Source: Variovorax fucosicus
GTDB lineage: Bacteria; Pseudomonadota; Gammaproteobacteria; Burkholderiales; Burkholderiaceae_C
Reading direction: 5' to 3'
Assembly (NCBI RefSeq): GCF_030316825.1
Contig: NZ_JASZYU010000004.1
Span: forward strand, 519,249 to 583,248
Length of the DNA: 64,000 nucleotides
Numbering within the stretch: position 1 is the stretch's first letter; every line of letters starts with the position of its first letter. Under the pieces are notes generated by a model. It saw only the letters and a list, made by a program, of their open reading frames with translations. It searched no databases and was not told the DNA's origin. Position numbers and translations under genes: made by a program. Of this stretch, positions 7,733 through 16,725 are shown piece after piece.

Positions 7733-10306
7733 ATGCGCGCCCTGCTCTCCACCTTCTCCTGGCAGGAGCTGCGCCATCACCCGTGGCGCAATGCCGCCGC
7801 CGTGGTGGCGGTGATGCTGGGCGTAGCACTGGCTTTCTCGGTGCACCTGATCAACGCCTCGGCGCTCGACGAGTTCTCGAGCGCGGTGCGTTCGGTCAAC
7901 GGCCAGCCCGATCTGGAGCTGCGCGCCTCGCAGGGCAGCTTCGACGAGGCGCTGTTCACGCGCGTGGCACGCGATCCGCGCGTAGCGCTCGCCAGCCCCG
8001 TGGTCGAAATCAACACGCTCGCATTGGCGCCGGCCCTGGCGGCGCCGCTGCCGATCCGCGTGATCGGCGTCGACGCGCTGGCGCTGCCGGCGATTGCGCC
8101 GGCCTTGATGCCGCGGCCGGCGTCGGGCGCGCCGCGCTTCGCGCTGTTCGCGCCGGGCCAGGTGTTCCTCAATGCCGCGGCGCGCACCGCGCTGGGCGAT
8201 GTGGCGACGATCGAACTCAAGGACGGCGCGACGCAGCACCGCGTGCAGGTCGCCGGCAGCGTGGCAGCTGGCGGCGCCGCGCTGGCGGTGATGGACATCG
8301 GCGCCGCGCAGGATCTGTTCCAGCGCGGCGGACGGCTCACGCGCATCGACCTGCGGCTCGCCGCCGGCACCGACCGCGGCGCGTTCGTGCAGTCGCTACA
8401 GCAGTCGCCCGGTTGGCCGGCAGCAGTTCAGATCGCCGAGCCCGGCGATGCGGCGCAGCGCGTGAGCAACCTGTCGCGCGCCTACCGCGTCAACCTTACT
8501 GTGCTGGCACTGGTGGCGCTGTTCACCGGCGCGTTTCTCGTGTTCTCGGTGCTGGCGCTCAGCGTGACCAAGCGCGCACAGCAGTTCGCGCTGCTCGGTG
8601 TGCTGGGGCTCACGCCGAAGCAGCGGCTGCGGCTGGTGCTGGTGGAGTCGCTGGTGCTCGGCATGGTCGGCAGCCTCGCGGGGATCGCGCTCGGCACTGC
8701 ACTGGCCGCGTTTGCGCTGCGCGTGCTGGGCGGGGATCTCGGAGGCGGCTACTTCGCCGGTGCGGCGCCGTCGCTGCAATGGAGCACCGCGGCCGCAGGG
8801 GTCTACGGCACGCTCGGCATGCTGGCCGCGATGGTCGGTGGCTGGTATCCGGCGCGTGCAGCCCAAGGGTTGCCGGAAGCCCAGACGCTCAAAGGGTTGG
8901 GCGCTGCACCGGCCGCGTCAGGACGGCACTGGATCGCGATCCTGTTGATCGCTGCCGGCACCCTGCTGGCAGGCGCTCCAGCCGTTTTCGGCATGCCGAT
9001 TGCGGCCTACTTGTCGGTCGGACTGCTACTGGTGGGTGGCATCACCGGGCTGCCGGGTTTGATCGCGCTCGTTTACGACCGGCTGGCGCCGAGGGTGGCG
9101 CGGCGCCTGCTGCCGCTCCTGGCCGTGGAGCGCGCGCGGCGCATGCGCGGCACCGCCGCCGTGGCGGTGAGCGGCGTGGTGGCGAGCCTGAGCCTGGCCG
9201 TGGCGCTCACCGTGATGGTCGCGAGTTTTCGCGATTCGGTAACGCGCTGGCTCGACGTGGTGCTGCCAGCCGACCTCTACCTGCGCGCGGCCAACGTCGG
9301 CACCTCCAGCGGGCCCAGCGACACCGGCGCCTTCGCACCCGCACTGGTACAGGCCATCGCGCAGGTGCCCGGCGTGGCGCGCGTCGGCACGGTGCGCGCA
9401 CGGCCGGTGTCGCTGGTGTCGACACAGCCGCCGGTGATGCTGCTGGCGCGCAGCTTCGATGGGGAAGCATCGCAGTCGCTGCCGTTGATGGGCGATGCGC
9501 TGCCAGTGCCTGCAGGGCAGATCGGCGTCTACGTGAGCGAGGCGATGGTCGACCTGTACGGCGCAAGGCCCGGCACGGTGTTCGCGCCTCTCTCCAAGGC
9601 ATTCGGGACCTCGGCGACTGCAGGCACGGCGCAGCCCGCCGTCTTTTTCGTCGCCGGCGTCTGGCGCGACTACGTGCGGCAGTTCGGCTCCATCGTGCTC
9701 GACTCGCGCGATTTCGAACGGCTCACCGGCGACCGCAGCGTCAACGACGTGTCGCTCTGGCTCGCACCCGGCGCGACCGAAGCGCAGGTGCAGCAGTCCA
9801 TCCGCGCGCTGATCGCGCAGCAGCAGCCGGCCGGCGGCGCTGTCGAGTTCGCATCGGTCGGCCAGTTGCGCGCCACCTCGCTGCGCATCTTCGACCGCAG
9901 CTTCGCCGTCACCTACTGGCTGCAGGCGGTGGCCATCGCGATCGGCCTGTTCGGCGTCGCCGCGAGCTTCAGCGCGCAGGTGCTGGCACGGCGCAAGGAG
10001 TTCGGCCTGCTCGCGCACCTGGGCTTCACGCGGCGCCAAGTGCTGGCAGTGGTGGCCGGCGAAGGCGCGGCCTGGACGGTGATCGGAGCCTTCGCCGGGC
10101 TGGCACTGGGACTGGCCGTATCGGTGGTGCTGGTGAAAGTGGTCAACCCGCAGAGCTTCCACTGGACCATGGACATGCTGGTACCTTGGGGCCGCCTGCT
10201 CGCGCTGTGTGCGGCAGTGGTCGCGGCCGGCACGATCACGGCCTGGCTGGCGGGCCGTGCGGCGGCGGGGCAGGATGCGGTGCTGGCGGTAAAGGAGGAT
10301 TGGTGA
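7733..10306 (+). CDS. FtsX/MacB-type ABC transporter permease, duplicated form
   Basis: An 857-residue integral membrane protein with two FtsX-type halves. A membrane segment follows the N-terminus (NAAAVVAVMLGVALAFSVHL) and leads into a periplasmic domain. A four-helix FtsX core lies near 255-450. A second half begins with RARRMRGTAAVAVSGVVASL near 465, again with a large periplasmic loop, and ends in another FtsX core near 720-850. This architecture belongs to YbbP/AttG-like permeases rather than LolC/E. Its likely ATPase is at 3075-3722 and its AttH-like partner at 16853-17908. Its stop falls 72 bases before a convergent gene, so any original downstream gene is displaced. Confidence 0.93.
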   Translation: MRALLSTFSWQELRHHPWRNAAAVVAVMLGVALAFSVHLINASALDEFSSAVRSVNGQPDLELRASQGSFDEALFTRVARDPRVALASPVVEINTLALAPALAAPLPIRVIGVDALALPAIAPALMPRPASGAPRFALFAPGQVFLNAAARTALGDVATIELKDGATQHRVQVAGSVAAGGAALAVMDIGAAQDLFQRGGRLTRIDLRLAAGTDRGAFVQSLQQSPGWPAAVQIAEPGDAAQRVSNLSRAYRVNLTVLALVALFTGAFLVFSVLALSVTKRAQQFALLGVLGLTPKQRLRLVLVESLVLGMVGSLAGIALGTALAAFALRVLGGDLGGGYFAGAAPSLQWSTAAAGVYGTLGMLAAMVGGWYPARAAQGLPEAQTLKGLGAAPAASGRHWIAILLIAAGTLLAGAPAVFGMPIAAYLSVGLLLVGGITGLPGLIALVYDRLAPRVARRLLPLLAVERARRMRGTAAVAVSGVVASLSLAVALTVMVASFRDSVTRWLDVVLPADLYLRAANVGTSSGPSDTGAFAPALVQAIAQVPGVARVGTVRARPVSLVSTQPPVMLLARSFDGEASQSLPLMGDALPVPAGQIGVYVSEAMVDLYGARPGTVFAPLSKAFGTSATAGTAQPAVFFVAGVWRDYVRQFGSIVLDSRDFERLTGDRSVNDVSLWLAPGATEAQVQQSIRALIAQQQPAGGAVEFASVGQLRATSLRIFDRSFAVTYWLQAVAIAIGLFGVAASFSAQVLARRKEFGLLAHLGFTRRQVLAVVAGEGAAWTVIGAFAGLALGLAVSVVLVKVVNPQSFHWTMDMLVPWGRLLALCAAVVAAGTITAWLAGRAAAGQDAVLAVKEDW

Positions 10307-10378
10307 GCGCTGCTCCCGCTCAGCAGGCGTTCGGGTTCTTCGCCATCAGCGAGCTGGGCAGTTCGGCGCGCTGGGTGC

Positions 10379-11029
10379 TCATGCTGCACAGGCTCTGCCT
10401 GCCCCCAGGATTTCCTCTTCAGACGGAAGTTTCCCAATCCCCGCCAACCCCTCGGCCGCGCACTCCACATAGGCCCACCGCACGATCCCCGTGCGGTCGA
10501 TCATGAACAGCCCCTTCAGCTGCGGCCATTGCCGCTCGACGTCGCCCTGGTCGGCCGGTGTGAACGCGTAGCCGTCCCGCTCCTGCAGCACCTTGCCCGC
10601 CTGCGAGATCGGCAGCGGCTCGGGCAGCTCGCCGGTGGGGTTGATGCGCACCGTCTCCATCGCTTCCAGCAAGGCCGGCGTGACCTCCGGCTTCGGGATG
10701 CCATAGGCACGGTGGGTCGAGAGCGCGGGGTCGGCGGCCAGGGCCAGGCGCGTGGGCCTGAACTTGAAATACAGGCGCGCGTTCTCCGGCGCGGTGGCCA
10801 CCACCGCCAGGCTCTCGACGCCCATGGCCTTGAGCCGGCCCTCGAAGGCGCCGAGCTGCACCAGCTGTCGGCGGCAGAAGGGGCACCACAGGCCCAGCAG
10901 CAGCGACAGGAAGAGCGGGCTGCGTCCACGGTAGTCGTCGAGCGAGATGAGGCCGCTGCCGGCGATCGCCGGCAGGGCAAAGCCCGGCGCCAGCTCGCCG
11001 GGTGCCACGGGTTGCGTTGTGATGGCCAT
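10379..11029 (-). CDS. Peroxiredoxin-like AhpC/TSA family protein
   Basis: A 216-residue thioredoxin-fold protein. The peroxidatic-type motif LGLWCPFCRRQL is near residues 46-57, so the active site is CxxC rather than the typical PxxxTxxC of classical peroxiredoxins. A thiol peroxidase or thiol-disulphide role is therefore likely but not certain. No signal peptide is seen, so it should be cytoplasmic. The start is 24 bases after the stop of the cyclase-ATPase gene on the same strand, so it is the last gene of the PLD-cyclase-peroxiredoxin operon. It converges on the FtsX permease. Confidence 0.86.
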   Translation of the reverse strand: MAITTQPVAPGELAPGFALPAIAGSGLISLDDYRGRSPLFLSLLLGLWCPFCRRQLVQLGAFEGRLKAMGVESLAVVATAPENARLYFKFRPTRLALAADPALSTHRAYGIPKPEVTPALLEAMETVRINPTGELPEPLPISQAGKVLQERDGYAFTPADQGDVERQWPQLKGLFMIDRTGIVRWAYVECAAEGLAGIGKLPSEEEILGAGRACAA

Positions 11030-11053
11030 GATGGAGCGACTCCTTCCTGCAGT

Positions 11054-14000
11054 TCAGCATAGGAACGGAAGGACGACCAGCGCGTCGGGATCGAGGCCCG
11101 CCCGCTCGCAGGTGTCCTGGGCCAGCGCCATGTAGCGCTCGGCCTGCACGCCATCATCAACGTCGAGGTACAAGGTTGCAAGCCCTTCATAGCAGGGAAA
11201 AAGTAACTGAGGCTCGGCGCTGGTCTCGGCCAGGGCCAGCGCCTCCTGGTAATGGCGCAGCGCGCGCGCCGATTCGCCGTGGCACTGGTAGATCTGGGCC
11301 AGCACCACCAGCGAGACGGCCAGGTGGTCCAGCTGGCCGGTACTGCGGTCGATGCGGATGGCGGTGTTGGCCGCGTCCACGCCGCGCTCGTCGCAGCGGT
11401 TGGTGAGGGTGCAATACGCCACCGCCAGGTTGGCCGACAGGCGCGACTGCAGGCCGAGGTCGCCGATGCGCCTGGCCGTCTGCAGGCCGCGCTCGCAGGC
11501 CTCGATGGCGCGCTGCGGGGCGCTGGAGCTGTAGAGCACGCCCAGGTTCGACAGGGCCCGGCATTCGGCCTGGGGCAGATCCACCGCACGCGCCACCGCG
11601 ACGCTGCGCTCGAGCCGGTCGACGGCCTCGTCGAGCCGGTCCAGCCGGGCCAGGGCCACACCCTGGATGTTGAGCGAGAGCGCGACCGCGGCACGCAGGT
11701 TGCGGTGCTCCTCCTCGTCGGCGGGCTGCTGCGCTTCGAGCGCCTCCAGGTGGCCGAGCGCGCGCCCGGTCCAGTCCAGGGCGCCGTGGTTGTCGGCGTT
11801 GCGAAAGTGCAGCTCGCCCATCTTCTGGTAGAGCCAGGCGCGCTCGATGTGCGGGGCGGCGCCGTCCATGAGCGCAAGACCCGTCGCCAGGCATTGCTGG
11901 GCCTCGGCGCGTTCGCCGGACTCCCAGCGCAGGGCCGAGAGCTTGCGCAGCAGGCGGGCCTCGGCCACGCGGTCGCCGCTGTGCGACCGGCCTTCGCGCG
12001 CAGCGCCCAGGTGCCGGGTGGCCTCGGCGATGCGGCCGGCGGGCGCGAGCACGTCGCCCAGGCGCTCGCGCACATCCAGGCGCTGGTCCTGCGTGCCCTC
12101 GCAGGCCTCCAGGGTGTCGAGCGCAAGCTGGTAGTCGCGGATGGCGTCGGCATTGGCGTAGGCGCCGCGCGCCCAGTCACCGGCGGCGACCAGGTAGTGC
12201 GCGCCGCGCGCCTTGTCCGCGCCCAGGCGGAAGTGGTGGGCCAGGGCCTGCAGCGCCTCGAGCTGCCGGGGCGCGCCGCCGCACTGCGCCTCGAGCGCCT
12301 GGCCGATGCGGGTGTGCAGCTCGGTGCGCCGGCGCAGCAGCAGGCTCTGGTAGGCCACCTCCTGGAACAGGCCGTGGCGAAAGCGGAACTCGCGGCCGTC
12401 CGATGCCGGCACGACAGCGAGCAGGCCGGCATCGACCAGTCCGTCCAGCGCTTCCGGCAGCGCCGGGGCGGCGCTCGCGACGGTACGCAGCAGCGCCTCG
12501 GCGAAGTTGGGCCCGATCACCGCGGCCTCGCGCAGGGCCAGGCGCGCGGGGGCGGGCAGCCGGTCGATGCGGCCCAGCAGCAACCCGTGGATGGTCGAGG
12601 GCACCTGCGCTGCCGTCGCGCGCGGACTGCAGGTCCAGCCCTCCGCCCCATGCGACAGCAGGCCGTCGGCGATCAGCGCGCGCGCCATCTCCTCGAGGAA
12701 GAGCGGGTTGCCACCGGCATGTTCGACGATGCGCCGGCGCAGCGCCGCGGGCAGCGCGCCTTGGGAGCTGCCGAACAGCGCATCGAGCATGGCCTCGCTG
12801 CAGCGCGCCGACAGGGGCTCGAGCCGCAGCACGGTCTGCGCCGCCGCGGCCTCGGCCCAGGCCTCGAGCGCGGGCGCCGGGCGCTGCGTCACCAGCAGCA
12901 TGAAGGGCCGCTCGCGCAGCCGCTCCAGCAGGAAGTGCAGCAGCTCGAGGGAGGCGGCATCGGTCCAGTGCAGGTCCTCCACGATCATCATCACCGCGCC
13001 CTGCTGCAGCCGGCGTTCGACCACCGCGTACACGGCGGCGAAGATCTGTTGCTTGAGCTGCTCCGGGTCCAGGTAGCGGGTGTGCACATCCTCGGCCTCG
13101 AGGCCCAGCACGTAGCCGAGGAAGGCCGAGAGCTGCTGCGTCTCGGCCGCCTGCGCGCCCAGGACGGTCAGACCCGCTGCGACTTTCTGCCGCGCCACGT
13201 CCGGAGCGTCCTGCGCACTCACGCCGTAGGCGTCGCGCAGCAGCGCTGCCGGCACGCCGTAGGCGCGCTCGCCGAGCGAGGAACAGGCGGCGCGGCGCAT
13301 GGCGACGCCCTCCAGCCGGCCCTGCGCCGCGAGCTGCTCCAGGAACTCCGATAGCAGCCGGGTCTTGCCGGTGCCCGCCTCGGCCACGATGCGCAGCAGG
13401 TTGCTGTGGCCGGCACGCACCTGGTCGAAGCGCTCGTGCAGCAGTTGCAGCTCGGCGCCGCGGCCGATCAGCGCGCTGGCCAGCCCGTGCGCCTGCAGGC
13501 CGCGCGTCGGCCGCGGGGCCGACAGCGCGGCCCCGAGGCGCCATGCCGCCATCGGCTGCGCCATGCCCTTGAGCGCCAGTTCGCCCACCGGCTCGAAATC
13601 GAAGGCATGCTGGGTCAGTTGCCAGGTCGTGCGGCTGACCAGGGTCTGGCCGGCGTCGGCCGCGCCCTGCAAACGCGCGGCGGCGTTCACCGTGTCGCCG
13701 GTGACAGCGTAGGCGCCGTCATCCTTCGATCCGAGCTGGCCCGCCACCACCGGCCCGGTGTGCACGCCGATGTGCAGGGCCAGCGGCCGGCCGAGGCGCG
13801 CCGCCCAGCGCCCGCTCAGCGCGCCGGCCTGGCGATGCAGCAGCAGCGCCGCGTTCAGCGCGCGCTCCGGGTCCTCCTCGTGTGCCACGGGCGCGCCGAA
13901 CACGGCCATCACCGCGTCGCCGACGAATTTCTCGACGAAGCCGTCGAAGCGCCGGATGGTGGCGGCCATCAGCGCGAAGAGCTCGGTCTGCAGCGCGCGC

Positions 14001-14206
14001 AGCTCCTCGGCGTCCACCGTTTCGGCCAGCGCGGTGAAGCCCGACAGGTCGGCGAACAGCACCGTGACCATGCGGCGGTCAGATTCAGGCTCGGGTTCGG
14101 GGGAGGGTTCGGGGGCGGGAGGCGGGGCTGCGGCCAGCCGGGTCCCGCACCTCGGGCAGAAGGCGAATGTGCGATCGACATCGAATCCGCAGGCGGGGCA
14201 GGCCAT
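11054..14206 (-). CDS. Class III nucleotide cyclase fused to AAA/STAND ATPase and TPR region
   Basis: A 1050-residue signalling protein. A four-Cys zinc ribbon (C3, C6, C17, C20) and a Pro/Glu linker precede a class III cyclase domain at about 45-185. Metal aspartates D53 (FADLSGF) and D97 (KFVGDAVMAVFG) are present, as are N174 and R178 (NAAAR) and K93 at the base-recognition site; the usual Asp/Thr partner position is Ala167. An ATPase follows, with Walker A AEAGTGKT at 275-282 and Walker B MMIVEDLHWTD near 405. The C-terminal third is TPR-like helical repeats. The order resembles soluble adenylyl cyclase. It sits between a PLD lipoprotein and a peroxiredoxin, with a Crp regulator divergent from the operon, so cAMP-type signalling is plausible; product specificity is unproven. 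Confidence 0.9.
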   Translation of the reverse strand: MACPACGFDVDRTFAFCPRCGTRLAAAPPPAPEPSPEPEPESDRRMVTVLFADLSGFTALAETVDAEELRALQTELFALMAATIRRFDGFVEKFVGDAVMAVFGAPVAHEEDPERALNAALLLHRQAGALSGRWAARLGRPLALHIGVHTGPVVAGQLGSKDDGAYAVTGDTVNAAARLQGAADAGQTLVSRTTWQLTQHAFDFEPVGELALKGMAQPMAAWRLGAALSAPRPTRGLQAHGLASALIGRGAELQLLHERFDQVRAGHSNLLRIVAEAGTGKTRLLSEFLEQLAAQGRLEGVAMRRAACSSLGERAYGVPAALLRDAYGVSAQDAPDVARQKVAAGLTVLGAQAAETQQLSAFLGYVLGLEAEDVHTRYLDPEQLKQQIFAAVYAVVERRLQQGAVMMIVEDLHWTDAASLELLHFLLERLRERPFMLLVTQRPAPALEAWAEAAAAQTVLRLEPLSARCSEAMLDALFGSSQGALPAALRRRIVEHAGGNPLFLEEMARALIADGLLSHGAEGWTCSPRATAAQVPSTIHGLLLGRIDRLPAPARLALREAAVIGPNFAEALLRTVASAAPALPEALDGLVDAGLLAVVPASDGREFRFRHGLFQEVAYQSLLLRRRTELHTRIGQALEAQCGGAPRQLEALQALAHHFRLGADKARGAHYLVAAGDWARGAYANADAIRDYQLALDTLEACEGTQDQRLDVRERLGDVLAPAGRIAEATRHLGAAREGRSHSGDRVAEARLLRKLSALRWESGERAEAQQCLATGLALMDGAAPHIERAWLYQKMGELHFRNADNHGALDWTGRALGHLEALEAQQPADEEEHRNLRAAVALSLNIQGVALARLDRLDEAVDRLERSVAVARAVDLPQAECRALSNLGVLYSSSAPQRAIEACERGLQTARRIGDLGLQSRLSANLAVAYCTLTNRCDERGVDAANTAIRIDRSTGQLDHLAVSLVVLAQIYQCHGESARALRHYQEALALAETSAEPQLLFPCYEGLATLYLDVDDGVQAERYMALAQDTCERAGLDPDALVVLPFLC

Positions 14207-14240
14207 GGCCCGGCCATGGTACTGCGGGGCCCCGGCGCGT

Positions 14241-14260
14241 GGCAGGGGGCGCGCCCTGCC
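14241..14260 (-). other. GC-rich hairpin between the PLD and cyclase genes
   Basis: GGCAGGG at 14241-14247 and CCCTGCC at 14254-14260 form a perfect seven-pair stem with a six-base loop. It falls in the 66-base gap between the PLD stop and the cyclase start. There is no U-tract, so it is more likely an mRNA-stability or partial attenuation element than a terminator. Confidence 0.45.
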
Positions 14261-14272
14261 CGCGGCGCGGAT

Positions 14273-15922
14273 TCAGAGCAGCTCCTCGTTGACGAAGACC
14301 GAGACCACCGACAGGCGCAGCTGTGTGGCCCAGCTCAAGTTAGGCTCCTGCGCGAACACGACCGGCTCGGCACCGCCTGGGGCGATCCACTGCAGACCCT
14401 GGCCGCCGCCGTTGCTGCGGACTTCGTAGCTGAGGTGCTGGCGCTCGCCGCGCAGCAGGCTGGCCACCTGGCCGGCGAGCTCGGGGCTGTCGACGATCAG
14501 GCCCATCTCGGTGTTGCAGTGGGCCGAGCGGCGGTCCATGTTCATGGAGCCGATGTAGAGCCAGCGCGTGTCCACCACCGCCACCTTGGCATGCAGGCGG
14601 CCAAGCGAACCGCGCAGTTCGCCGGCGGCGGCACGCGTGTCCTCGGCGCCGGGCATCAGCTCGTACAGCGAAACGCCCATGTCCAGCAGAGCGCTGCGAT
14701 AGCGGGCATAGCCAACGTGCACCAGCGGCTCGTCGGTGGTGGCGAGCGAGTTGGTCATGACCGAGACGCGCACCCGGCCGGCGGTGGCCTGCTTCAGGAC
14801 GGCCATCGTGCGGCGGCTGGGCACGAAATAGGGCGAGGCCAGCAGCACTTCGGAGCGCGCGGATTGCAGCAACTCGAGCTTGCCGTTCATCACGGCGCCG
14901 TCGGTCGGGGAGGCATCGCCGCCGTTCGCCTTGGCGGGTGCGTCGGCAATCACGCGAACGCCGGCCATGTGCAGCGCGAGGCGGCCGCTCGCCAGCTGGG
15001 TGCCGACGCTGCTCTGGCCGAGCGGGTCGCGCGTCGCCACCGGCAACTCGGCGGTGTCGGCCTGCTGCACGGCGGCGTCGAACTGCTGGCGGGCCGCTTC
15101 CGGCGTGAGTGACGGGTCGACCAGGCGCTGGATCGGGTAGGCCTGCTCGCTGTTCCAGTAGCCGTCGAACACGGCCGACAGGGCCTGCACCGCGGGGCCG
15201 GCCGCCAGCATGTCCATGTCGATGAAGTTGGCGGGGCCGCTGCGGTCGAAGTACTCGTCGGCGATGTTGCGGCCACCGGTGACGGCGATCGCGTTGTCGG
15301 CCACCAACAGCTTGTTGTGCATGCGGCGGTTGATGCGCGAGAACTGGTGCGCCGAGAACAGCACGCGCGCGGCAACGCCGCCGTCGCGCACCGGCAGCGG
15401 GTTGAACATGCGCAGCTCGACGTTCGGGCGGGCGGCCAGGCCGACCAGCAGCGCGTCCTCGCCGGCGGCATGCAGGTCGTCCACCAGCAGGCGCACGCGC
15501 ACGCCGCGCGCGGCGGCGGCGGCCAGCTCGCGCAGGAACTGGCGGCCGGAGGCGTCGTCGGCGATCTGGTAGTACTGCGCATCGATGCTCTTCTGGGCGG
15601 CGCGGGCCAGGGCGATGCGGGCCTCGAAGGCCTGGTCGCCGGCCGGCAGCAGGCGCAGGCCGGACTGTTGTTCGCCGGCGGCGGGCATGGAGGCGGTGGC
15701 CACGGCGGCCAGGCGGGTGTCGGCCACGTCGGTGCGGGCTTGCGAGACAGGCCGCTGCCCGGCGTCCGGCAGGCTGGCGCAGCCCACCAGCATCCCTGCC
15801 AGGACCAGCACGAAGGCTGCCGCCGCCAGCCGCAGATCGACCCGGGCCTGGCCCATCGCGATCAGCCGCAGGCCGAGGCAGTGAGCAATCAGAAGAGGGC
15901 TGCGGGTGAAAGAGGCGGTCAT
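14273..15922 (-). CDS. Phospholipase D family lipoprotein, cardiolipin synthase C-like
   Basis: A 549-residue protein with two HKD catalytic motifs: HNKLLVADNAIAVTGGRN starting at residue 202 and HAKVAVVDTRWLYIGSMN starting at residue 444. Both have the downstream G-G/S-x-N, so it should be an active phosphatidyltransferase or phospholipase. ClsC (YmdC) of enterobacteria is the closest known architecture. An N-terminal hydrophobic segment ends in the lipobox LVGC near residue 48. The ATG at 15922 has a GGAG site six bases upstream; an in-frame ATG at 15856 would give a more standard lipoprotein signal but lacks a good site. First gene of the operon that continues into the cyclase, divergent from the Crp-family gene. 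Confidence 0.88.
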   Translation of the reverse strand: MTASFTRSPLLIAHCLGLRLIAMGQARVDLRLAAAAFVLVLAGMLVGCASLPDAGQRPVSQARTDVADTRLAAVATASMPAAGEQQSGLRLLPAGDQAFEARIALARAAQKSIDAQYYQIADDASGRQFLRELAAAAARGVRVRLLVDDLHAAGEDALLVGLAARPNVELRMFNPLPVRDGGVAARVLFSAHQFSRINRRMHNKLLVADNAIAVTGGRNIADEYFDRSGPANFIDMDMLAAGPAVQALSAVFDGYWNSEQAYPIQRLVDPSLTPEAARQQFDAAVQQADTAELPVATRDPLGQSSVGTQLASGRLALHMAGVRVIADAPAKANGGDASPTDGAVMNGKLELLQSARSEVLLASPYFVPSRRTMAVLKQATAGRVRVSVMTNSLATTDEPLVHVGYARYRSALLDMGVSLYELMPGAEDTRAAAGELRGSLGRLHAKVAVVDTRWLYIGSMNMDRRSAHCNTEMGLIVDSPELAGQVASLLRGERQHLSYEVRSNGGGQGLQWIAPGGAEPVVFAQEPNLSWATQLRLSVVSVFVNEELL

Positions 15923-16030
15923 GGCGGACTCCATCTGGCTTGGGGGGCCGGTGAAATCGACTCGCGCCGGCCATGACTCCAATCTAGACAGAGCCCTCTT
16001 TTTTCTCGATGAAGCAGTGCGCAGCGCCGA

Positions 16031-16046
16031 TGTGAACTGCGTCACA
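16031..16046. promoter_or_regulatory. CRP-type operator in the PLD/crp divergent promoter
   Basis: TGTGA-N6-TCACA is a perfect palindromic core of the Crp consensus, centred at 16038.5. It lies 43 bases before the ATG of the Crp/Fnr-family gene and 108 bases before the PLD start. A GATAAT hexamer at 16061-16066 would be the -10 of the regulator gene. A -35 placed 17 bases upstream would fall inside the palindrome, so binding should repress the regulator and could activate the PLD operon. Another TCACA half-site is at 16073-16077. Confidence 0.7.
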
Positions 16047-16060
16047 CGCGGGGCGCGGTC

Positions 16061-16066
16061 GATAAT
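16061..16066 (+). promoter_or_regulatory. Candidate -10 element of the Crp/Fnr-family gene
   Basis: GATAAT differs from TATAAT by one base and is 23 bases before the start codon, leaving a short leader that contains the GGAG ribosome binding site. The matching -35 region is covered by the Crp-type palindrome. Confidence 0.45.
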
Positions 16067-16089
16067 CGTTCGTCACATCGGAGGGCCTC

Positions 16090-16725
16090 ATGAATGCCGA
16101 CGCCGAAGATCGCCTGCCCCAGCACCTGCTCGACGCCATCGCGCCGCACGGCCTGACGCGCGCGTTCCCCGCCAACGCGATCCTGATCAACGAGGGCGAC
16201 AGCACCGACTCGCTCTACATCCTCCTCCGCGGCCGGGTGAAGATCTATGCCAGCTCGGACGAGGGCCGGGAGCTGGTGCTCGCCGAACATGGCCCGGGCG
16301 AGTATTTCGGCGAGCTCACGATCGACGGCGCGCCGCGCTCGGCCTCCATCAAGGTGCTGCAGGCCTGCACCTGCCGCGTGGTCCAGGGTTCGGAGTTGCG
16401 CCAGTTCCTGTCGGACCATCCCGACTTCGCCATGCACCTGACCCACAAGCTGATCCGCACCGTGCGGCGCCTGACCGAACAGGTGCGCAGCCTGGCGCTG
16501 CAGGACGTCTATGGCCGCATGGTGCGCGTGCTGATGGAGCTGTCCGAGCCGGAGGGCCCCGAGCGCGTGCTGCGCCACAAGCTGACGCAACAAGACATCG
16601 CCGACCGCGTCGGCTCCTCGCGCGAAATGGTCAACCGGGTGATGAAGGAGCTGAGCGCCGGCGGCTACATCGGGCAACGGGATGGCCGGCTGGTGATCCT
16701 GCGCAAGCTGCCGGCGGCCTGGTAG
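16090..16725 (+). CDS. Crp/Fnr-family transcriptional regulator
   Basis: A 211-residue regulator. A cyclic-nucleotide-binding beta-roll occupies about residues 10-125 (ILINEGDSTDSLYILLRGRVKIY; the phosphate-binding-cassette region reads GEYFGELTIDGAPRSAS, close to Crp's FGELALIYGTPRAA). A long dimerisation helix and a winged HTH follow at 165-188 (LTQQDIADRVGSSREMVNRV). The N-terminus has no cysteine cluster, so it is not an Fnr oxygen sensor. The cassette retains the GE and R-S residues that contact cAMP in Crp, consistent with a cyclic nucleotide ligand. An overlapping Crp-type operator and a neighbouring cyclase gene support a local circuit. Confidence 0.92.
   Translation: MNADAEDRLPQHLLDAIAPHGLTRAFPANAILINEGDSTDSLYILLRGRVKIYASSDEGRELVLAEHGPGEYFGELTIDGAPRSASIKVLQACTCRVVQGSELRQFLSDHPDFAMHLTHKLIRTVRRLTEQVRSLALQDVYGRMVRVLMELSEPEGPERVLRHKLTQQDIADRVGSSREMVNRVMKELSAGGYIGQRDGRLVILRKLPAAW

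Noticed and set aside
7069..10506. 1145-codon plus-strand frame overlapping the sigma factor and permease
   Set aside because: Out of frame with both recognised proteins; Arg/Gly/Ala-rich shadow typical of GC-rich DNA.
10303..10506. GTG start overlapping the permease stop (GTGA), encoding about 67 residues
   Set aside because: It looks like a coupled start and might be a remnant of a displaced downstream gene, but it has no family resemblance and runs antisense through the peroxiredoxin gene.
11252..13354. 700-codon plus-strand frame opposite the cyclase-ATPase gene
   Set aside because: Antisense to a protein with complete cyclase and Walker motifs; no motif of its own.
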